Assembly (NCBI GenBank): GCA_937146725.1
Contig: CAKZRU010000088.1
Span: 1-54,929, forward strand
Source: an uncultured Myxococcales bacterium
GTDB lineage: Bacteria; Myxococcota_A; Bradymonadia; UBA7976; VGTA01
Direction: 5' to 3'
Length of the DNA stretch: 54,929 nt
Shown here: positions 44,660 to 54,266 of the stretch, piece by piece
How the letters are laid out: each line of letters opens with the position of its first letter
How positions within the stretch are numbered: position 1 is the stretch's first letter
Notes under the pieces: generated by a model
What the model saw: the letters and a program-made list of their open reading frames with translations, nothing else
Databases searched by the model: none
What the model was told of the DNA's origin: nothing
Position numbers and translations under genes: made by a program

Positions 44660-44935
44660 TTGTATCAAAGACTGGCTAAGAAAGGGAAGATTATTCCTTG
44701 GGCTACGTTTAATCTCGGAGCTAAAACCTCTAGAAATAAGTCATTTAAAACCATCCCTCTAAATCGCTATTTCAGGCTAAGTGTAAAAGAGATATTGATC
44801 TTGTACTCAATGAACTTATCCATAATCGTTGAAAAATGTAGATCAAAATTAAGGCCAACCACCTGGTGGATGTTGCTGATTATGCTTGTTGCGATCTTTG
44901 GCCTTAGAAGCTTATCTGCTGAACAAAAAGAGTAG
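44660..44935 (+). pseudogene. Orphan MYXO-CTERM-like tail, truncated gene 3' end
   Basis: The in-frame sequence ends KCRSKLRPTTWWMLLIMLV and continues to the same last residue as the FG-GAP protein. Only the last 84 bp before TAG are identical to that gene; upstream only the Cys spacing (C-x4-RPTT) is kept. Nothing before residue ~50 of this frame looks like a protein domain, and no signal peptide or good ribosome site is seen. It is best read as a stranded 3' end. The region 44606-45111 holds no other gene that I can see. Confidence 0.6.
44851..44934 (+). repeat. 84-bp direct repeat, copy 2 (orphan)
   Basis: A perfect copy of 43400-43483 in the same orientation. Sequence after it is only loosely similar to the sequence after copy 1 (shared GGCTA, TTAA, AAGCTAA pieces), as expected for an older duplication with a recently homogenised core. 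Confidence 0.95.
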
Positions 44936-45067
44936 AACGTTTAAAACAGCAAACTGGCTATTCATTAAGACTGAACAAGCTAACTTTTGATTGACTTTAT
45001 AAATGTTTAAGCATTAATCCCTTATTAATCTCCAAGGCTCTATTGATGAGTTTGAGTCATGGGTGAG

Positions 45068-45088
45068 ACTAAGTAAAAAACACTTAGT
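45068..45088. promoter_or_regulatory. Inverted repeat in the leader of the Cys-rich lipoprotein gene
   Basis: ACTAAGT (45068-45074), a 7-nt spacer AAAAAAC, then ACTTAGT (45082-45088) followed by TT. It lies 24 bp before ATG 45112. It could be an operator, a leader hairpin, or a weak terminator for the orphan upstream frame. Confidence 0.35.
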
Positions 45089-45111
45089 TTATCAACATAG
45101 GGGTATATATT

Positions 45112-46008
45112 ATGCAAAAGCGCTTCTTTAAGTTTTTCTCTATTTTACTGCTTACTGTTGCAGGGGTAATGAATATTGCCTGCCAAGAGGATCAAGCAGA
45201 TTCTTTAGCTGAGCAGTTTCAAGCGATTGAGGCTTCGGAACAAATCGAAGGTGTTGATTTAGGGAAGTTTGATCAAAGTCAGGCGATTACCGATTGGCTT
45301 CTCAAAGAAAATCAAGAGTACTCAATGCTAGAAGGTCGTAATCTTAAGGGAGATATGACCTTTGCTGCTATTATTGAAAAAAATCCACAAAGTGAAGAAA
45401 CCCAAGTGGAACTTTTAGGCGAACAAAATTGTCAGTTCACTATTAATATGGTGTCGATGGAAGTTAGTCAAAGTACCTGTTCGGCTGAAGAAATCAATGC
45501 GCTTGAAATCCCTGCCAGCCAACTTTTGGGCACCTTTGATCCCTTGCTCAACGCAGATGCTCAAAAAGCGGATGGACTCTTTACTAAGATCGCCTGTGTA
45601 GGCGCCGGAATTGGTGCATCCGTCCTTTCCTTAATCGTTTGGCAATTTGCTTCTAGTGTTGCCATTGCCGGTGCTTCAATCAGTACAACCGTACCAATCC
45701 TTACCGCCGGTTCATCTGTGATTGGTGCGGTTGCTCTGTGCTACTCTGCTTTTGCTGGAGAAAGTGATTTGAGTAGCTGTGTAGGCGACTGTGAGGATGA
45801 CCTCATGTGTGTTGAGACCTGTGTTGATCAAGCCAAGAACTTGCAAGCCAATGCAGCAGGCGAAGAAGAATCAGCGGTAGCAGCAGCCGGTCAAATGTTG
45901 CAGTGCATCGGCAGCTGTGACGCAGGTGAAGCCTGTGAGTCGATCTGCTATGAAATGCTAGAGAGCGTTAATCCAAGCAGCGACATGGAAATGATCAGCG
46001 AAGAGTAA
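45112..46008 (+). CDS. Cys-rich lipoprotein with hydrophobic hairpin and twin CX3C motifs
   Basis: 298 residues. The lipobox is NIAC|Q (Cys25). Residues ~30-160 are acidic and soluble. A long hydrophobic section (~165-215: VGAGIGASVLSLIVWQF, SVIGAVALCYSAFAG) could span the membrane twice or pack as a glycine-zipper hairpin. The C-terminal part carries two matching cysteine units, CVGDCEDDLMCVETC and CIGSCDAGEACESIC (C-x3-C-x5-C-x3-C each), separated by an Ala/Glu linker. Twin CX3C pairs form helical hairpins with disulfides in other proteins. No family is recognised. The start has AGGGG 9 nt upstream. It converges with the trypsin-like gene with only 5 bp between stops. Confidence 0.75.
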   Translation: MQKRFFKFFSILLLTVAGVMNIACQEDQADSLAEQFQAIEASEQIEGVDLGKFDQSQAITDWLLKENQEYSMLEGRNLKGDMTFAAIIEKNPQSEETQVELLGEQNCQFTINMVSMEVSQSTCSAEEINALEIPASQLLGTFDPLLNADAQKADGLFTKIACVGAGIGASVLSLIVWQFASSVAIAGASISTTVPILTAGSSVIGAVALCYSAFAGESDLSSCVGDCEDDLMCVETCVDQAKNLQANAAGEEESAVAAAGQMLQCIGSCDAGEACESICYEMLESVNPSSDMEMISEE

Positions 46009-46013
46009 TTGGC

Positions 46014-47072
46014 TTAAAACCCACAATCGGGATCAACCATGAGACAAAACTCATCACAGATCCCATCATTGTAGTAGCCCTGTACTGCACAAACATCCTC
46101 CTCATTATTGGTTTCTTCTTGGGCGGGTGTGTTTCCATTGTTTTCTGACTCAGGATTAGCTGATGTATTGCAATCAGGGTCAGGTTGAGCACAAAAGGTA
46201 TCGCAATATCCATCGTTGTAATAGCCCTCTACAGAGCAAATATCTTGGTTGGCATCAGAAGCTCCATTGTTTTCGGGCGCCTCATTTGCAGAGCCTTGTG
46301 AGCTTGAGTTTTCTTGAGTATTAGCCTCGTTCGCTTGTCCGCCGTTTTGTTGCTCTTGAAGCTGACGAATGACTGCTGCCGCACCTTGTTGGGCAAGTTG
46401 ATCGCTATATTGATTCAGTACCTCATGATAGAAGCCAACTTCAGCATACACATCTCCACCACCTTGAATGTAGTAAGCACTGTTTACATATGCGACACTT
46501 CCATTCACAAAAACAGGTCCACCAGAGTCACCGGGGCATAGATTACTAGAGCCTTGGCCCACGGTAAAACTGACTGTCTGCTTTTGAAAAAGATATTCGC
46601 CTTCTTCCGTTTGACGATCATTACAACCATAGCCGTAAATCTCTGCTCTTGCTCCATTCATCGGCGAGCCTTGATGCAAGGAAGCCGGTCTAATCCGACT
46701 GCTTGGTACAGATTGAGCGAGCTCAAGTAAGGCAATGTCCTCGGCTCCGGTGGTTTGATCAAAGGATAAAGCACCTTTAACAGCATATTCACCCGCATCA
46801 AAAAGCATAGAGCCAAAGCTACTTGCTCCACTCATATAATTAATACAGTGAGCAGCGGTCAACACCACATTGGGCCTAATCAAAGTACCTGTACAGCTTC
46901 CACCTTGACCATTCATTCTCACTTGAAAGAGACCAACTTCGGGATGAGCGGAACTTAAAGTGCTGTTTAAAAGCTTCTCATTCACGCTCATCTCTTGATC
47001 CATGACCAAATCATCTGCACAAGCAAAGGTGTTAATTGCCATAACTATCATCAATAATTGGGTGAGTTTCAT
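46014..47072 (-). CDS. Trypsin-like (S1) serine protease lipoprotein with two C-terminal Cys modules
   Basis: About 352 residues from ATG 47072, which has AAGGAGG 5 nt upstream. Lipobox FAC|A near Cys18. Catalytic triad: His in TAAHC, Asp in EDIALLEL and Ser in CPGDSGGP. The Asp/Gly-type residue before the Ser region cannot fix specificity. After the protease domain a Q/N/G/E-rich linker carries two copies of a Cys module: CSVEGYYNDGYCDTFC with DPDC, and CAVQGYYNDGICDEFC with DPDC. These short modules recur at the C-termini of myxobacterial secreted proteins and may bind calcium. The 234 bp upstream (47091-47324) hold only AT-rich promoter-like DNA. Confidence 0.9.
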   Translation of the reverse strand: MKLTQLLMIVMAINTFACADDLVMDQEMSVNEKLLNSTLSSAHPEVGLFQVRMNGQGGSCTGTLIRPNVVLTAAHCINYMSGASSFGSMLFDAGEYAVKGALSFDQTTGAEDIALLELAQSVPSSRIRPASLHQGSPMNGARAEIYGYGCNDRQTEEGEYLFQKQTVSFTVGQGSSNLCPGDSGGPVFVNGSVAYVNSAYYIQGGGDVYAEVGFYHEVLNQYSDQLAQQGAAAVIRQLQEQQNGGQANEANTQENSSSQGSANEAPENNGASDANQDICSVEGYYNDGYCDTFCAQPDPDCNTSANPESENNGNTPAQEETNNEEDVCAVQGYYNDGICDEFCLMVDPDCGF

Positions 47073-47324
47073 TGAAGCCTCCTTGTACACTGAGTCGCAT
47101 AAATATTATGTTCTCAATATATAAGCAGGTACAATGCCAACTTTAGAAAAACAGAAATAACCAAATGAATACAAACATTTAAATAGACTCATAGTATTAA
47201 AGACTGAGCCAGTGTCTGAATATGTCACAGTACTTTGTATGCTTATCCTACAACTTGAGACTTACTTGTCTCACCAGCTACAGCGCTCGCTTAAACGTCG
47301 GCTAGTTTCAACTTGTGTGCTCAA

Positions 47325-50300
47325 TTAAGGCAACTCAGCCTCAACTGAATAATCGGGCAAGGGATAGTGACGGGTGACTCTTATCGTCCAATCTGTGACC
47401 GGTCTCACAAGTCTAATCCCAACCGAGTGAAACGAATAATAAGAAGAAATACCTAGGGTATATACCGGCTGTGGCATCATATTAAAGCCTCGGTCGGCCA
47501 TCGCCTTACGTGAATGTCTGTATGGCTCACTACAATCCTCTCTGATACAAGTTGGACTGCCATCAAGAGGCATCGGCAATACCGGACCATTTTCTGAGTC
47601 GTCGGCAAGCCACTCGGTCACGTTTCCAATCATATCACAAAGACCTTGTTGAGTGAGATTTTTAGGGGTAAAGCATACCGGAGAACTACCTCGGCCACGA
47701 CAGGATTGGTTATTACTTTGAGAATTATTTACTGCTGAAACATCGCCAAGTTCACATAATGAATCCACCTGTGGAAGCTCAAAGTCTTGACCTCGGCTAC
47801 TGGCCGCATAAATCCACTGTGCTCGAGAGGGGAGTTGAGCCCCGACCCATTTGGCATATTCAAAGGCGGTATCCCAATCCAAAGAGTTCACCGGATGTTG
47901 CTCACGATGCGCAATATAATTGCCGGATAAAGAACGACATACACCAGCTTCCACACAGAGCCGATATTGGGCAACAGTGATTTCATGCTGACTGATTTCA
48001 AAACTGGGTACATTGATCAGCACAGTGGCCCCTTCTTGCTCAACTGTAAAAGAACCGCCTTCAATGTAAACCCAATTGATTGTCGGGCAACTATGAGAGG
48101 CCGAACAGGGGGTTGTTAAAACACAGCTTCCATTACATTCTCCTTCTCCATCACATTGCTCTGAATAGCTTTGTTGCTCACCATTTTCATCAAGCCATTC
48201 GCTTTGATACTGTAGAATCCCATCACCACAGGCTGGGCGTCGGCATTGATGACAGCCATCGCTAGGGTTTTGGTCATCGCCATCATCGCATTCTTCAAAC
48301 AATGGATCATCTGAGCTGACATCGTTTCTGACCAAAGCATCACCACAATAAGTGAGTCGACATAGATGACAACCATCATTGGGATTCCCATTGGTATCAT
48401 CACATTCTTCTTCACCTTGGACAATCCCATCTCCACAGCCTTCGATTTGACAGCGTAAATCACAACCATCATTGTTATCACGATTACCATCATCACAGCC
48501 CTCACCCCACTGCCTTATCCCATTGCCACATTGTTCGGCTTGGCACAGGCTATCACAGCCATCACCATTTATACGATTACCATCATCGCACTGCTCATTG
48601 GACTCAATCAAACCATTGCCACATTCAAATTGACAGTTTAGGTGACAGCCGTCATTGATTTCTTGATTGCCATCATCACATACCTCACCCAAGCGACTTT
48701 GAACAATGCCATCACCACAACTTTCAATGACACAGTTTGGTGCGCAACCATCTTGGGCAATGCGGTTACCATCATCGCATTCTTCACCGTCTTGTATAAT
48801 GCCATTGCCACATACTTGCCGATAACAATACTGGCAGGCAGGACCATTAAGATCGGCATCATCACATTCTTCATTGGGTGAAACCACACCATCACCGCAG
48901 ATCCCATCTTCTAAAATACAAAAGGCATCGCAGCCGTCACCGGCCGCTCGGTTGCCGTCATCACAGCTTTCTCCCAAATGAGTTTGTAAAACACCGTTAG
49001 CACAGTACTCTTGAACACAGTTCTCATCACAGCCATCAAAATTAAGCGTATTACCATCTTCACAGCTTTCTTCGCCCTCAATCACTCCATCACCACAAAC
49101 AACGCCACTCAGTTCTTCCCATTGGCATTGGGCATTACAGACTTCACAACTGCTTTCACCCAAAGGACAAGCGTCAACCAAGTCTTGGCCGACATCACAG
49201 GCTTCACCATGACTTGCATCAACAACGCCATCTCCACAATATGAAACCTCGCCCGATGTACTTTGGCATAAAGCATCACATACCAAGCATGAACGTAGTC
49301 CATATTCACATATTTCTGTGGTTCGATTACCATCATCACAGCTTTCGCCAAAGGTCAAGTCGAGTTGAGTATCTCCACAGCTTTCCAACTTACAATGAGC
49401 ATCACAGCCATCTCCATCCACCAGATTACCATCATCGCATTCTTCACCGGTGTTTTGATCAATCAACCGATCTCCACAGCGGCTTTCAAAGGCATTACTC
49501 CACTGACATAAGCGATTACAAGTTTGACATTGAGCAGTACCCACCGGACAAGGGTTATCTACTTGATCTCCATCATCACACGCTTCCCCAAGTTCAGCAT
49601 CAAGTACACCGTTGCCGCACCATGGGCTTTGGTCCTGATTAGAAAGGCTTAAGCTCCGTGCCAAGCGAAAGCCCAAGGTACTTGAAGAATAACCCAAGGA
49701 GTTAAAAGCAATTCTTTGGGCATCTAAGCGCTTATAAATCGGTAAGCGGAAAGGACCACGATAATAGTCAAACTCCACCGGCGTTGCATTGGGTGAGCGA
49801 CTTTGACCATTGGATAAGTAATGATCATAACTCCCCAAGGTTAAAGAGCCGGTCCACTCATTGGCATTGCCTGCCAAATCACAAATCCCCACATTGGATA
49901 AGTCACCGGCTACCGAACAGGGCTCAAGAAGGCCATCATAGCCACAATCAGCAACATTGGCTCGACAATTTCCCTCTTCATCATGCAGAGGGAGTTCGCC
50001 CCAAGGATAAGCGGTAAATTGTCCACCACTACGAGCCGCATATTCCCATTCCAAAGTACTTGGTAAGCGCATTCCCATCCATTCGGCAAAGTTTTGTGCT
50101 TGGGCCCAAGTTACACCCACCACCGGCAAATTATCCAATGCCAAGTCATCACTCCATTCTTGAGCGGGCACTTCACAGACGGCGGCCTCAACGCAAACTC
50201 GATACATACCTCTAGTGACTTCGGTACGCATCAGTTCAAAGCTGGGAAGCCAAAACTCTCGTACCGGAGTGACTTCCGAGGCCCAAAAGCCACCATCCGG

Positions 50301-53039
50301 ATTAAGACCACCAAAGGGTTTACCGGTTTTTAGATAACCACCGTCGACTTTAATGAGTTCAACCGCCGGACAGCCGTTAGCAAAGCATGGTCTTGGCTGG
50401 CATTGCTCATTACAACCGGCCTCGCTGGCATCACAAAGCTCGTTAAACTCTCGGCGCCCATTGCCACATTGTTCGATTAAACACTGACTACAGCCATCAC
50501 CGACAATGTCATTGGCATCATCACATTCTTCTCCAAAATTGCTATTGAGTATGCCGTTTCCACAGGTTTCAATTAAGCAGGTTTGTGAACAGCCATCCTC
50601 ATTGAGTAAATTACCATCATCACAAGCCTCAAAAACTTCTAAAATACCATTACCACATCGTTCGATTTGGCAAGTTTGTGAACACCCATCCCCATTGAGT
50701 AAATTACCATCATCACATTCTTCGACTTGATTTGTAACTCCATCCCCACAGTCGATTTGACATAGTGGTGAGCAACCATCATTACCTTCGGTATTGCCAT
50801 CATCACATTCTTCGCCATATTGGATAATTCCATTCCCACAGACTTCAAGTCGGCATTGGCTATCACAGCCATCGGAACTGATCAGATTACCATCATCACA
50901 TTCTTCACCATTGATTTCTTCGGTAAGACCATTTCCGCAATATTCGGATTGACAAAACTCGTTACAGCCATCACCGGCAACACGGTTGCCATCATCACAT
51001 TCTTCAAGATTAGATTGAAACCCATCTCCGCATTCAAGCTGGCAATTCGCATCACAGCCATCCCCTGAGATCCGGTTATGATCATCACACTGCTCACCTA
51101 GCCCCTCTTGAACCACCCCATTGCCACAGCGTTCAGTCAGGCAGTTTTCATCACAGCCATCACCAGCTAAACGATTACCATCATCACATTGCTCTAGCCC
51201 GCTTTGAATCACTTGATCACCACAACTTTGAATGACCCCTGACACAACTTGACACTGAGCATTACAAACAAAGCATGGGCTTAAGTTATTATATTCGCAA
51301 GCTTCGGTAAGGGTATTACCATCATCACATTCTTCTTCTGCTTCATCAATAATGCCATCACCACAAGATTGGATAATGCCCGCTTTATACGTGCAGTTGG
51401 CCGAACATACTTGGCATTGGCTTTGGCCATACTCACAGTAATCGCTTTGTAAATTACCTAAATCACATTCTTCTGCCTCATCTACAATGCCATCACCACA
51501 ATACGGGGTTAGGCCCAAGATCAGCTCACAGCGATCATTGCACACACTGCAACGCACACCATACGGACAAGGTAAGTCAGCTAAGCCTCCATCATCGCAG
51601 TCTTCGGTTTCATCAATGACCTCATCACCACAATAATGAGTGATTCCTGCTTCTAGCTCGCATTGATCATTGCAAACTTGGCAAGACTCCTGACCATATG
51701 CACATTCTTCGGTTTCAGTATTGCCATCATCGCAGTCTTCACTTGGATCAAGTAGACCGTCACCGCAATAGCGAGCATCACCGGCTTCTACTTGGCATAT
51801 TGCATTACAGACATTACATTCGCGTTCTCCATAAGGACAGTCCTCAGTAATTTGATTGCCATCATCGCAAGCTTCGCCGACCTCAAGTAAGCCGTTGCCA
51901 CATGAGGTCTGTACACAGCTTGCTTCGCCATTAGTAAAGCCACAAATAAAACGTGAGGGGCAGGTTTCATTAATCCATTCCAAGCCTTGGTTGCAGCGTT
52001 GTAAGTATTGGCCACTACAGCGACGCTCATTGGGAATACAGATTTCTGTTTCGCAGGTAAACTCACCTTCTGTTTGTGCACAGCGTCGACCGAATTCACA
52101 GCTTTCTAGAACTTCCCAACTTCGACCTAAGCTGTCACAACGATCAATACTGGTTCCGGCTTCTCCGCAACTCATTGCGTTTGGAACACAGATTCTTGGA
52201 ACACAGCGGGTCTCAAACGGGCCTATTTCTTCGCAGTTTTCTTCACCACCACACTGCAAAATATCCCAAGTTCCGTTTAATGAGCATTCTTGTCGTACAT
52301 TATCATTACAGCGAGAACGCCCCGGTACACACAATTCATCACTGCTACATTCACCACCACAAAATAGGGTTTCTCCCTCAATACGATCAATCGGACATTC
52401 TCCGCACACACCTAATAAAATCGGCTCACAACGATCACCACCCCCGTCTTCATCGCCATCTCGCTGATCGGGATTAAAGACTTTAAGGCAGTTATCCTGT
52501 TCATTATTTACCCCATCATTATCCATATCTTCATCACAGGCATCGCCTAATTCATCGGCAAAGTTTGGCCCACCGGGCAAGCCTTCCCATTCCGCATCAG
52601 TATTCGTTTGATTGGGATTGATGACTGTTGGACAATTATCAACTTGATCGGGCACACCATCTCGATCTTGATCAGCCTCCAAGTCAACTAGACAGCGGTG
52701 ATCTATACAGACTAAGCCTAAATCACAGTCACTATTTAGTTGGCATTCAATGAATACGCAGTACCGAGAGCTAGTGTCACAAAAGCTTTGTTCCGGACAG
52801 TCTCTATCACTGAGACATTCACAGCGATTCCCATCACAGTTAGCGCTTTGTAAGGGGGCTTCAATCAGTTCACAAAGCCCTGATACACAGCGCTCATCAC
52901 TGGCACACTCACTGTTGAGTGCGCAGGATTGAGCTTGGGGATTACGATCGGATTGATCGATCCCTTCGTCGCAGGACCAACATAGAAGAACGAACAGAAT
53001 AAAAAATGGACATGAAAAAAAACTATGTTTGGTCAGCAT
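47325..53039 (-). CDS. Giant DUF4215-repeat lipoprotein with two FGE-sulfatase-fold domains
   Basis: About 1904 residues from ATG 53039 (GGGAAG upstream). An upstream in-frame start at 53087 would overlap the GH128 gene. Lipobox CWSC|D. Order: Cys-rich N-terminal modules with thrombospondin-type loops (DRDGVPDQVDNC); 14 DUF4215 repeats (CGNGxxExxExCDDGNxxxxDGC); an FGE-sulfatase-like domain (VDGGYLKTG, EVTRGMYRVCVE, LPSTLEWEYAAR, GNANEWTG, GFRLAR); 14 more DUF4215 repeats; and a second FGE-like domain to the end. Neither FGE domain shows the catalytic-cysteine 'RCA' region, so they are probably binding folds. It lies 25 bp after the GH128 gene, so they are likely co-transcribed. Role inferred: long surface stalk or adhesin. 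Confidence 0.9.
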   Translation of the reverse strand: MLTKHSFFSCPFFILFVLLCWSCDEGIDQSDRNPQAQSCALNSECASDERCVSGLCELIEAPLQSANCDGNRCECLSDRDCPEQSFCDTSSRYCVFIECQLNSDCDLGLVCIDHRCLVDLEADQDRDGVPDQVDNCPTVINPNQTNTDAEWEGLPGGPNFADELGDACDEDMDNDGVNNEQDNCLKVFNPDQRDGDEDGGGDRCEPILLGVCGECPIDRIEGETLFCGGECSSDELCVPGRSRCNDNVRQECSLNGTWDILQCGGEENCEEIGPFETRCVPRICVPNAMSCGEAGTSIDRCDSLGRSWEVLESCEFGRRCAQTEGEFTCETEICIPNERRCSGQYLQRCNQGLEWINETCPSRFICGFTNGEASCVQTSCGNGLLEVGEACDDGNQITEDCPYGERECNVCNAICQVEAGDARYCGDGLLDPSEDCDDGNTETEECAYGQESCQVCNDQCELEAGITHYCGDEVIDETEDCDDGGLADLPCPYGVRCSVCNDRCELILGLTPYCGDGIVDEAEECDLGNLQSDYCEYGQSQCQVCSANCTYKAGIIQSCGDGIIDEAEEECDDGNTLTEACEYNNLSPCFVCNAQCQVVSGVIQSCGDQVIQSGLEQCDDGNRLAGDGCDENCLTERCGNGVVQEGLGEQCDDHNRISGDGCDANCQLECGDGFQSNLEECDDGNRVAGDGCNEFCQSEYCGNGLTEEINGEECDDGNLISSDGCDSQCRLEVCGNGIIQYGEECDDGNTEGNDGCSPLCQIDCGDGVTNQVEECDDGNLLNGDGCSQTCQIERCGNGILEVFEACDDGNLLNEDGCSQTCLIETCGNGILNSNFGEECDDANDIVGDGCSQCLIEQCGNGRREFNELCDASEAGCNEQCQPRPCFANGCPAVELIKVDGGYLKTGKPFGGLNPDGGFWASEVTPVREFWLPSFELMRTEVTRGMYRVCVEAAVCEVPAQEWSDDLALDNLPVVGVTWAQAQNFAEWMGMRLPSTLEWEYAARSGGQFTAYPWGELPLHDEEGNCRANVADCGYDGLLEPCSVAGDLSNVGICDLAGNANEWTGSLTLGSYDHYLSNGQSRSPNATPVEFDYYRGPFRLPIYKRLDAQRIAFNSLGYSSSTLGFRLARSLSLSNQDQSPWCGNGVLDAELGEACDDGDQVDNPCPVGTAQCQTCNRLCQWSNAFESRCGDRLIDQNTGEECDDGNLVDGDGCDAHCKLESCGDTQLDLTFGESCDDGNRTTEICEYGLRSCLVCDALCQSTSGEVSYCGDGVVDASHGEACDVGQDLVDACPLGESSCEVCNAQCQWEELSGVVCGDGVIEGEESCEDGNTLNFDGCDENCVQEYCANGVLQTHLGESCDDGNRAAGDGCDAFCILEDGICGDGVVSPNEECDDADLNGPACQYCYRQVCGNGIIQDGEECDDGNRIAQDGCAPNCVIESCGDGIVQSRLGEVCDDGNQEINDGCHLNCQFECGNGLIESNEQCDDGNRINGDGCDSLCQAEQCGNGIRQWGEGCDDGNRDNNDGCDLRCQIEGCGDGIVQGEEECDDTNGNPNDGCHLCRLTYCGDALVRNDVSSDDPLFEECDDGDDQNPSDGCHQCRRPACGDGILQYQSEWLDENGEQQSYSEQCDGEGECNGSCVLTTPCSASHSCPTINWVYIEGGSFTVEQEGATVLINVPSFEISQHEITVAQYRLCVEAGVCRSLSGNYIAHREQHPVNSLDWDTAFEYAKWVGAQLPSRAQWIYAASSRGQDFELPQVDSLCELGDVSAVNNSQSNNQSCRGRGSSPVCFTPKNLTQQGLCDMIGNVTEWLADDSENGPVLPMPLDGSPTCIREDCSEPYRHSRKAMADRGFNMMPQPVYTLGISSYYSFHSVGIRLVRPVTDWTIRVTRHYPLPDYSVEAELP

Positions 53040-53064
53040 GCTTTCTTCCCAAATCTTTTGTTGT

Positions 53065-54198
53065 TTAGGGCTGATAATAGGGCGCATTCACATAGGCTTC
53101 ACCCAAGGGCGTCAGCACACCATCCTCTGCTAGCAGATTAATCTTGGGAAAGTCTGGTCGCCGACCGGTAAACCAAGCATAGCGATGAACATAAGGATGT
53201 GCTTCTAAAAAGGCGACCATATCAATTAGCCATTGCCTTTCTAGCTCATCGGTTGCCCAATCTTCATAGCGCCATAAGGCAAACTCAGTGAGCCAAACCG
53301 GCTTATTATAACGCATCACCATTTCATCTACTTGATCCTCTAACCCGTAGTCATACCAATGTAAGGCGGTATAATCCATGTGTGGTTCTCGATCAAACTG
53401 AGCTCTAAACTCATCAAAAAACATATCCATCCACAGCGTAAAGTTACTGCCAATGGGTGCACCATTGACCACCACACAGTTGCCACAATAATTAAGCGCC
53501 GGCCCAACGAGTTCAAGATCATATTCTTCGGCAATTTGCTCAAAGGTAGGCCACAGCGAGGCGGCATAGGCCGGTGTCATATTGGCTTGATCTTGAAAGT
53601 TGGGTTCATTGTAAGTGAGTAAATAACGCACTTCGGGGTGGTTATCGAGAAAGGCTCTGATCTCATCAGGGTTATTGCCATTCCAAGTCATTGGCACCCA
53701 ATCGACTTGCAGTCTTTGATAGTCTTGAGCCACCGCTTGGTCATATCGTGGTGACCAATTATACCACCATGATACACCTGGTGAAAGCGCTTCAAGGTCA
53801 GCTAAACTTGTCACATTGTAGGCAATACCGCGTTTTTCACTTTTAAGAATTGGCTCAACAAGGTTTTGCTCGCTTCCAGCGCTATTAGGCGTAACCTCAT
53901 CACCACTCATCGATTCGCTACCGGCGATTTCGCCTGCGAGTTCAACTCGCCCAGACTCATCTCCCCCCGATTCATCTCCTCCCATTTCTTGACCACTTAA
54001 CATCTCTCCACCCACCTCATCGCCTATCTCAGAGTCACCTTGCTCAGGATCTATACTCTGATCAGACACAGGCATCATGTCTGGCTTTTGGGAAGATGTT
54101 TCATCAGAGTCGCAAGCCGTAGTAGATAAAAGTGCTATACCAATGATGCATAAAACAAATGCAGAGCTTTTAAATGGTAAATGGCAAACTAAACTCAT
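53065..54198 (-). CDS. GH128 (Asl1-like) beta-1,3-glucanase lipoprotein
   Basis: 377 residues. Lipobox TTAC|D (Cys29), then an acidic G/E/S-rich linker (GGDESGGDES type, ~45-105). The catalytic domain (~115-377) has the GH128 pattern: GVSWWYNWSP, VDWVPMTWNG, the acid/base candidate in LTYNEPNFQDQ near 195, the LALHWYDYG-like TALHWYDYG, and the nucleophile candidate in WLTEFALWR near 302. GH128 enzymes cut beta-1,3-glucan, so this enlarges the laminarin theme although it is 22 kb from the main operon. ATG 54198 has AAGGAA upstream. The giant DUF4215 gene follows. Confidence 0.9.
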   Translation of the reverse strand: MSLVCHLPFKSSAFVLCIIGIALLSTTACDSDETSSQKPDMMPVSDQSIDPEQGDSEIGDEVGGEMLSGQEMGGDESGGDESGRVELAGEIAGSESMSGDEVTPNSAGSEQNLVEPILKSEKRGIAYNVTSLADLEALSPGVSWWYNWSPRYDQAVAQDYQRLQVDWVPMTWNGNNPDEIRAFLDNHPEVRYLLTYNEPNFQDQANMTPAYAASLWPTFEQIAEEYDLELVGPALNYCGNCVVVNGAPIGSNFTLWMDMFFDEFRAQFDREPHMDYTALHWYDYGLEDQVDEMVMRYNKPVWLTEFALWRYEDWATDELERQWLIDMVAFLEAHPYVHRYAWFTGRRPDFPKINLLAEDGVLTPLGEAYVNAPYYQP

Positions 54199-54266
54199 CT
54201 TTATATTCCTTAGCTAAAACTCGCCCTGTTTGTGATTAAGGGCTTTAGTCTAAGTACTTATATCAA

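Noticed and set aside
45068..45090. Intrinsic terminator after the orphan tail
   Set aside because: The stem is only 7 bp, AT-rich, with two or three T's after it, and lies 24 bp before the next start; kept only as a possible leader dyad.
47480..52930. Many plus-strand frames opposite the DUF4215 gene
   Set aside because: Shadow frames produced by the repeated Asp/Gly/Cys codons; the minus-strand protein is a continuous recognisable repeat protein.
47325..53039. Active formylglycine-generating enzyme
   Set aside because: The FGE-fold domains lack the cysteine-containing catalytic region near the C-terminal end, so catalysis is unlikely.
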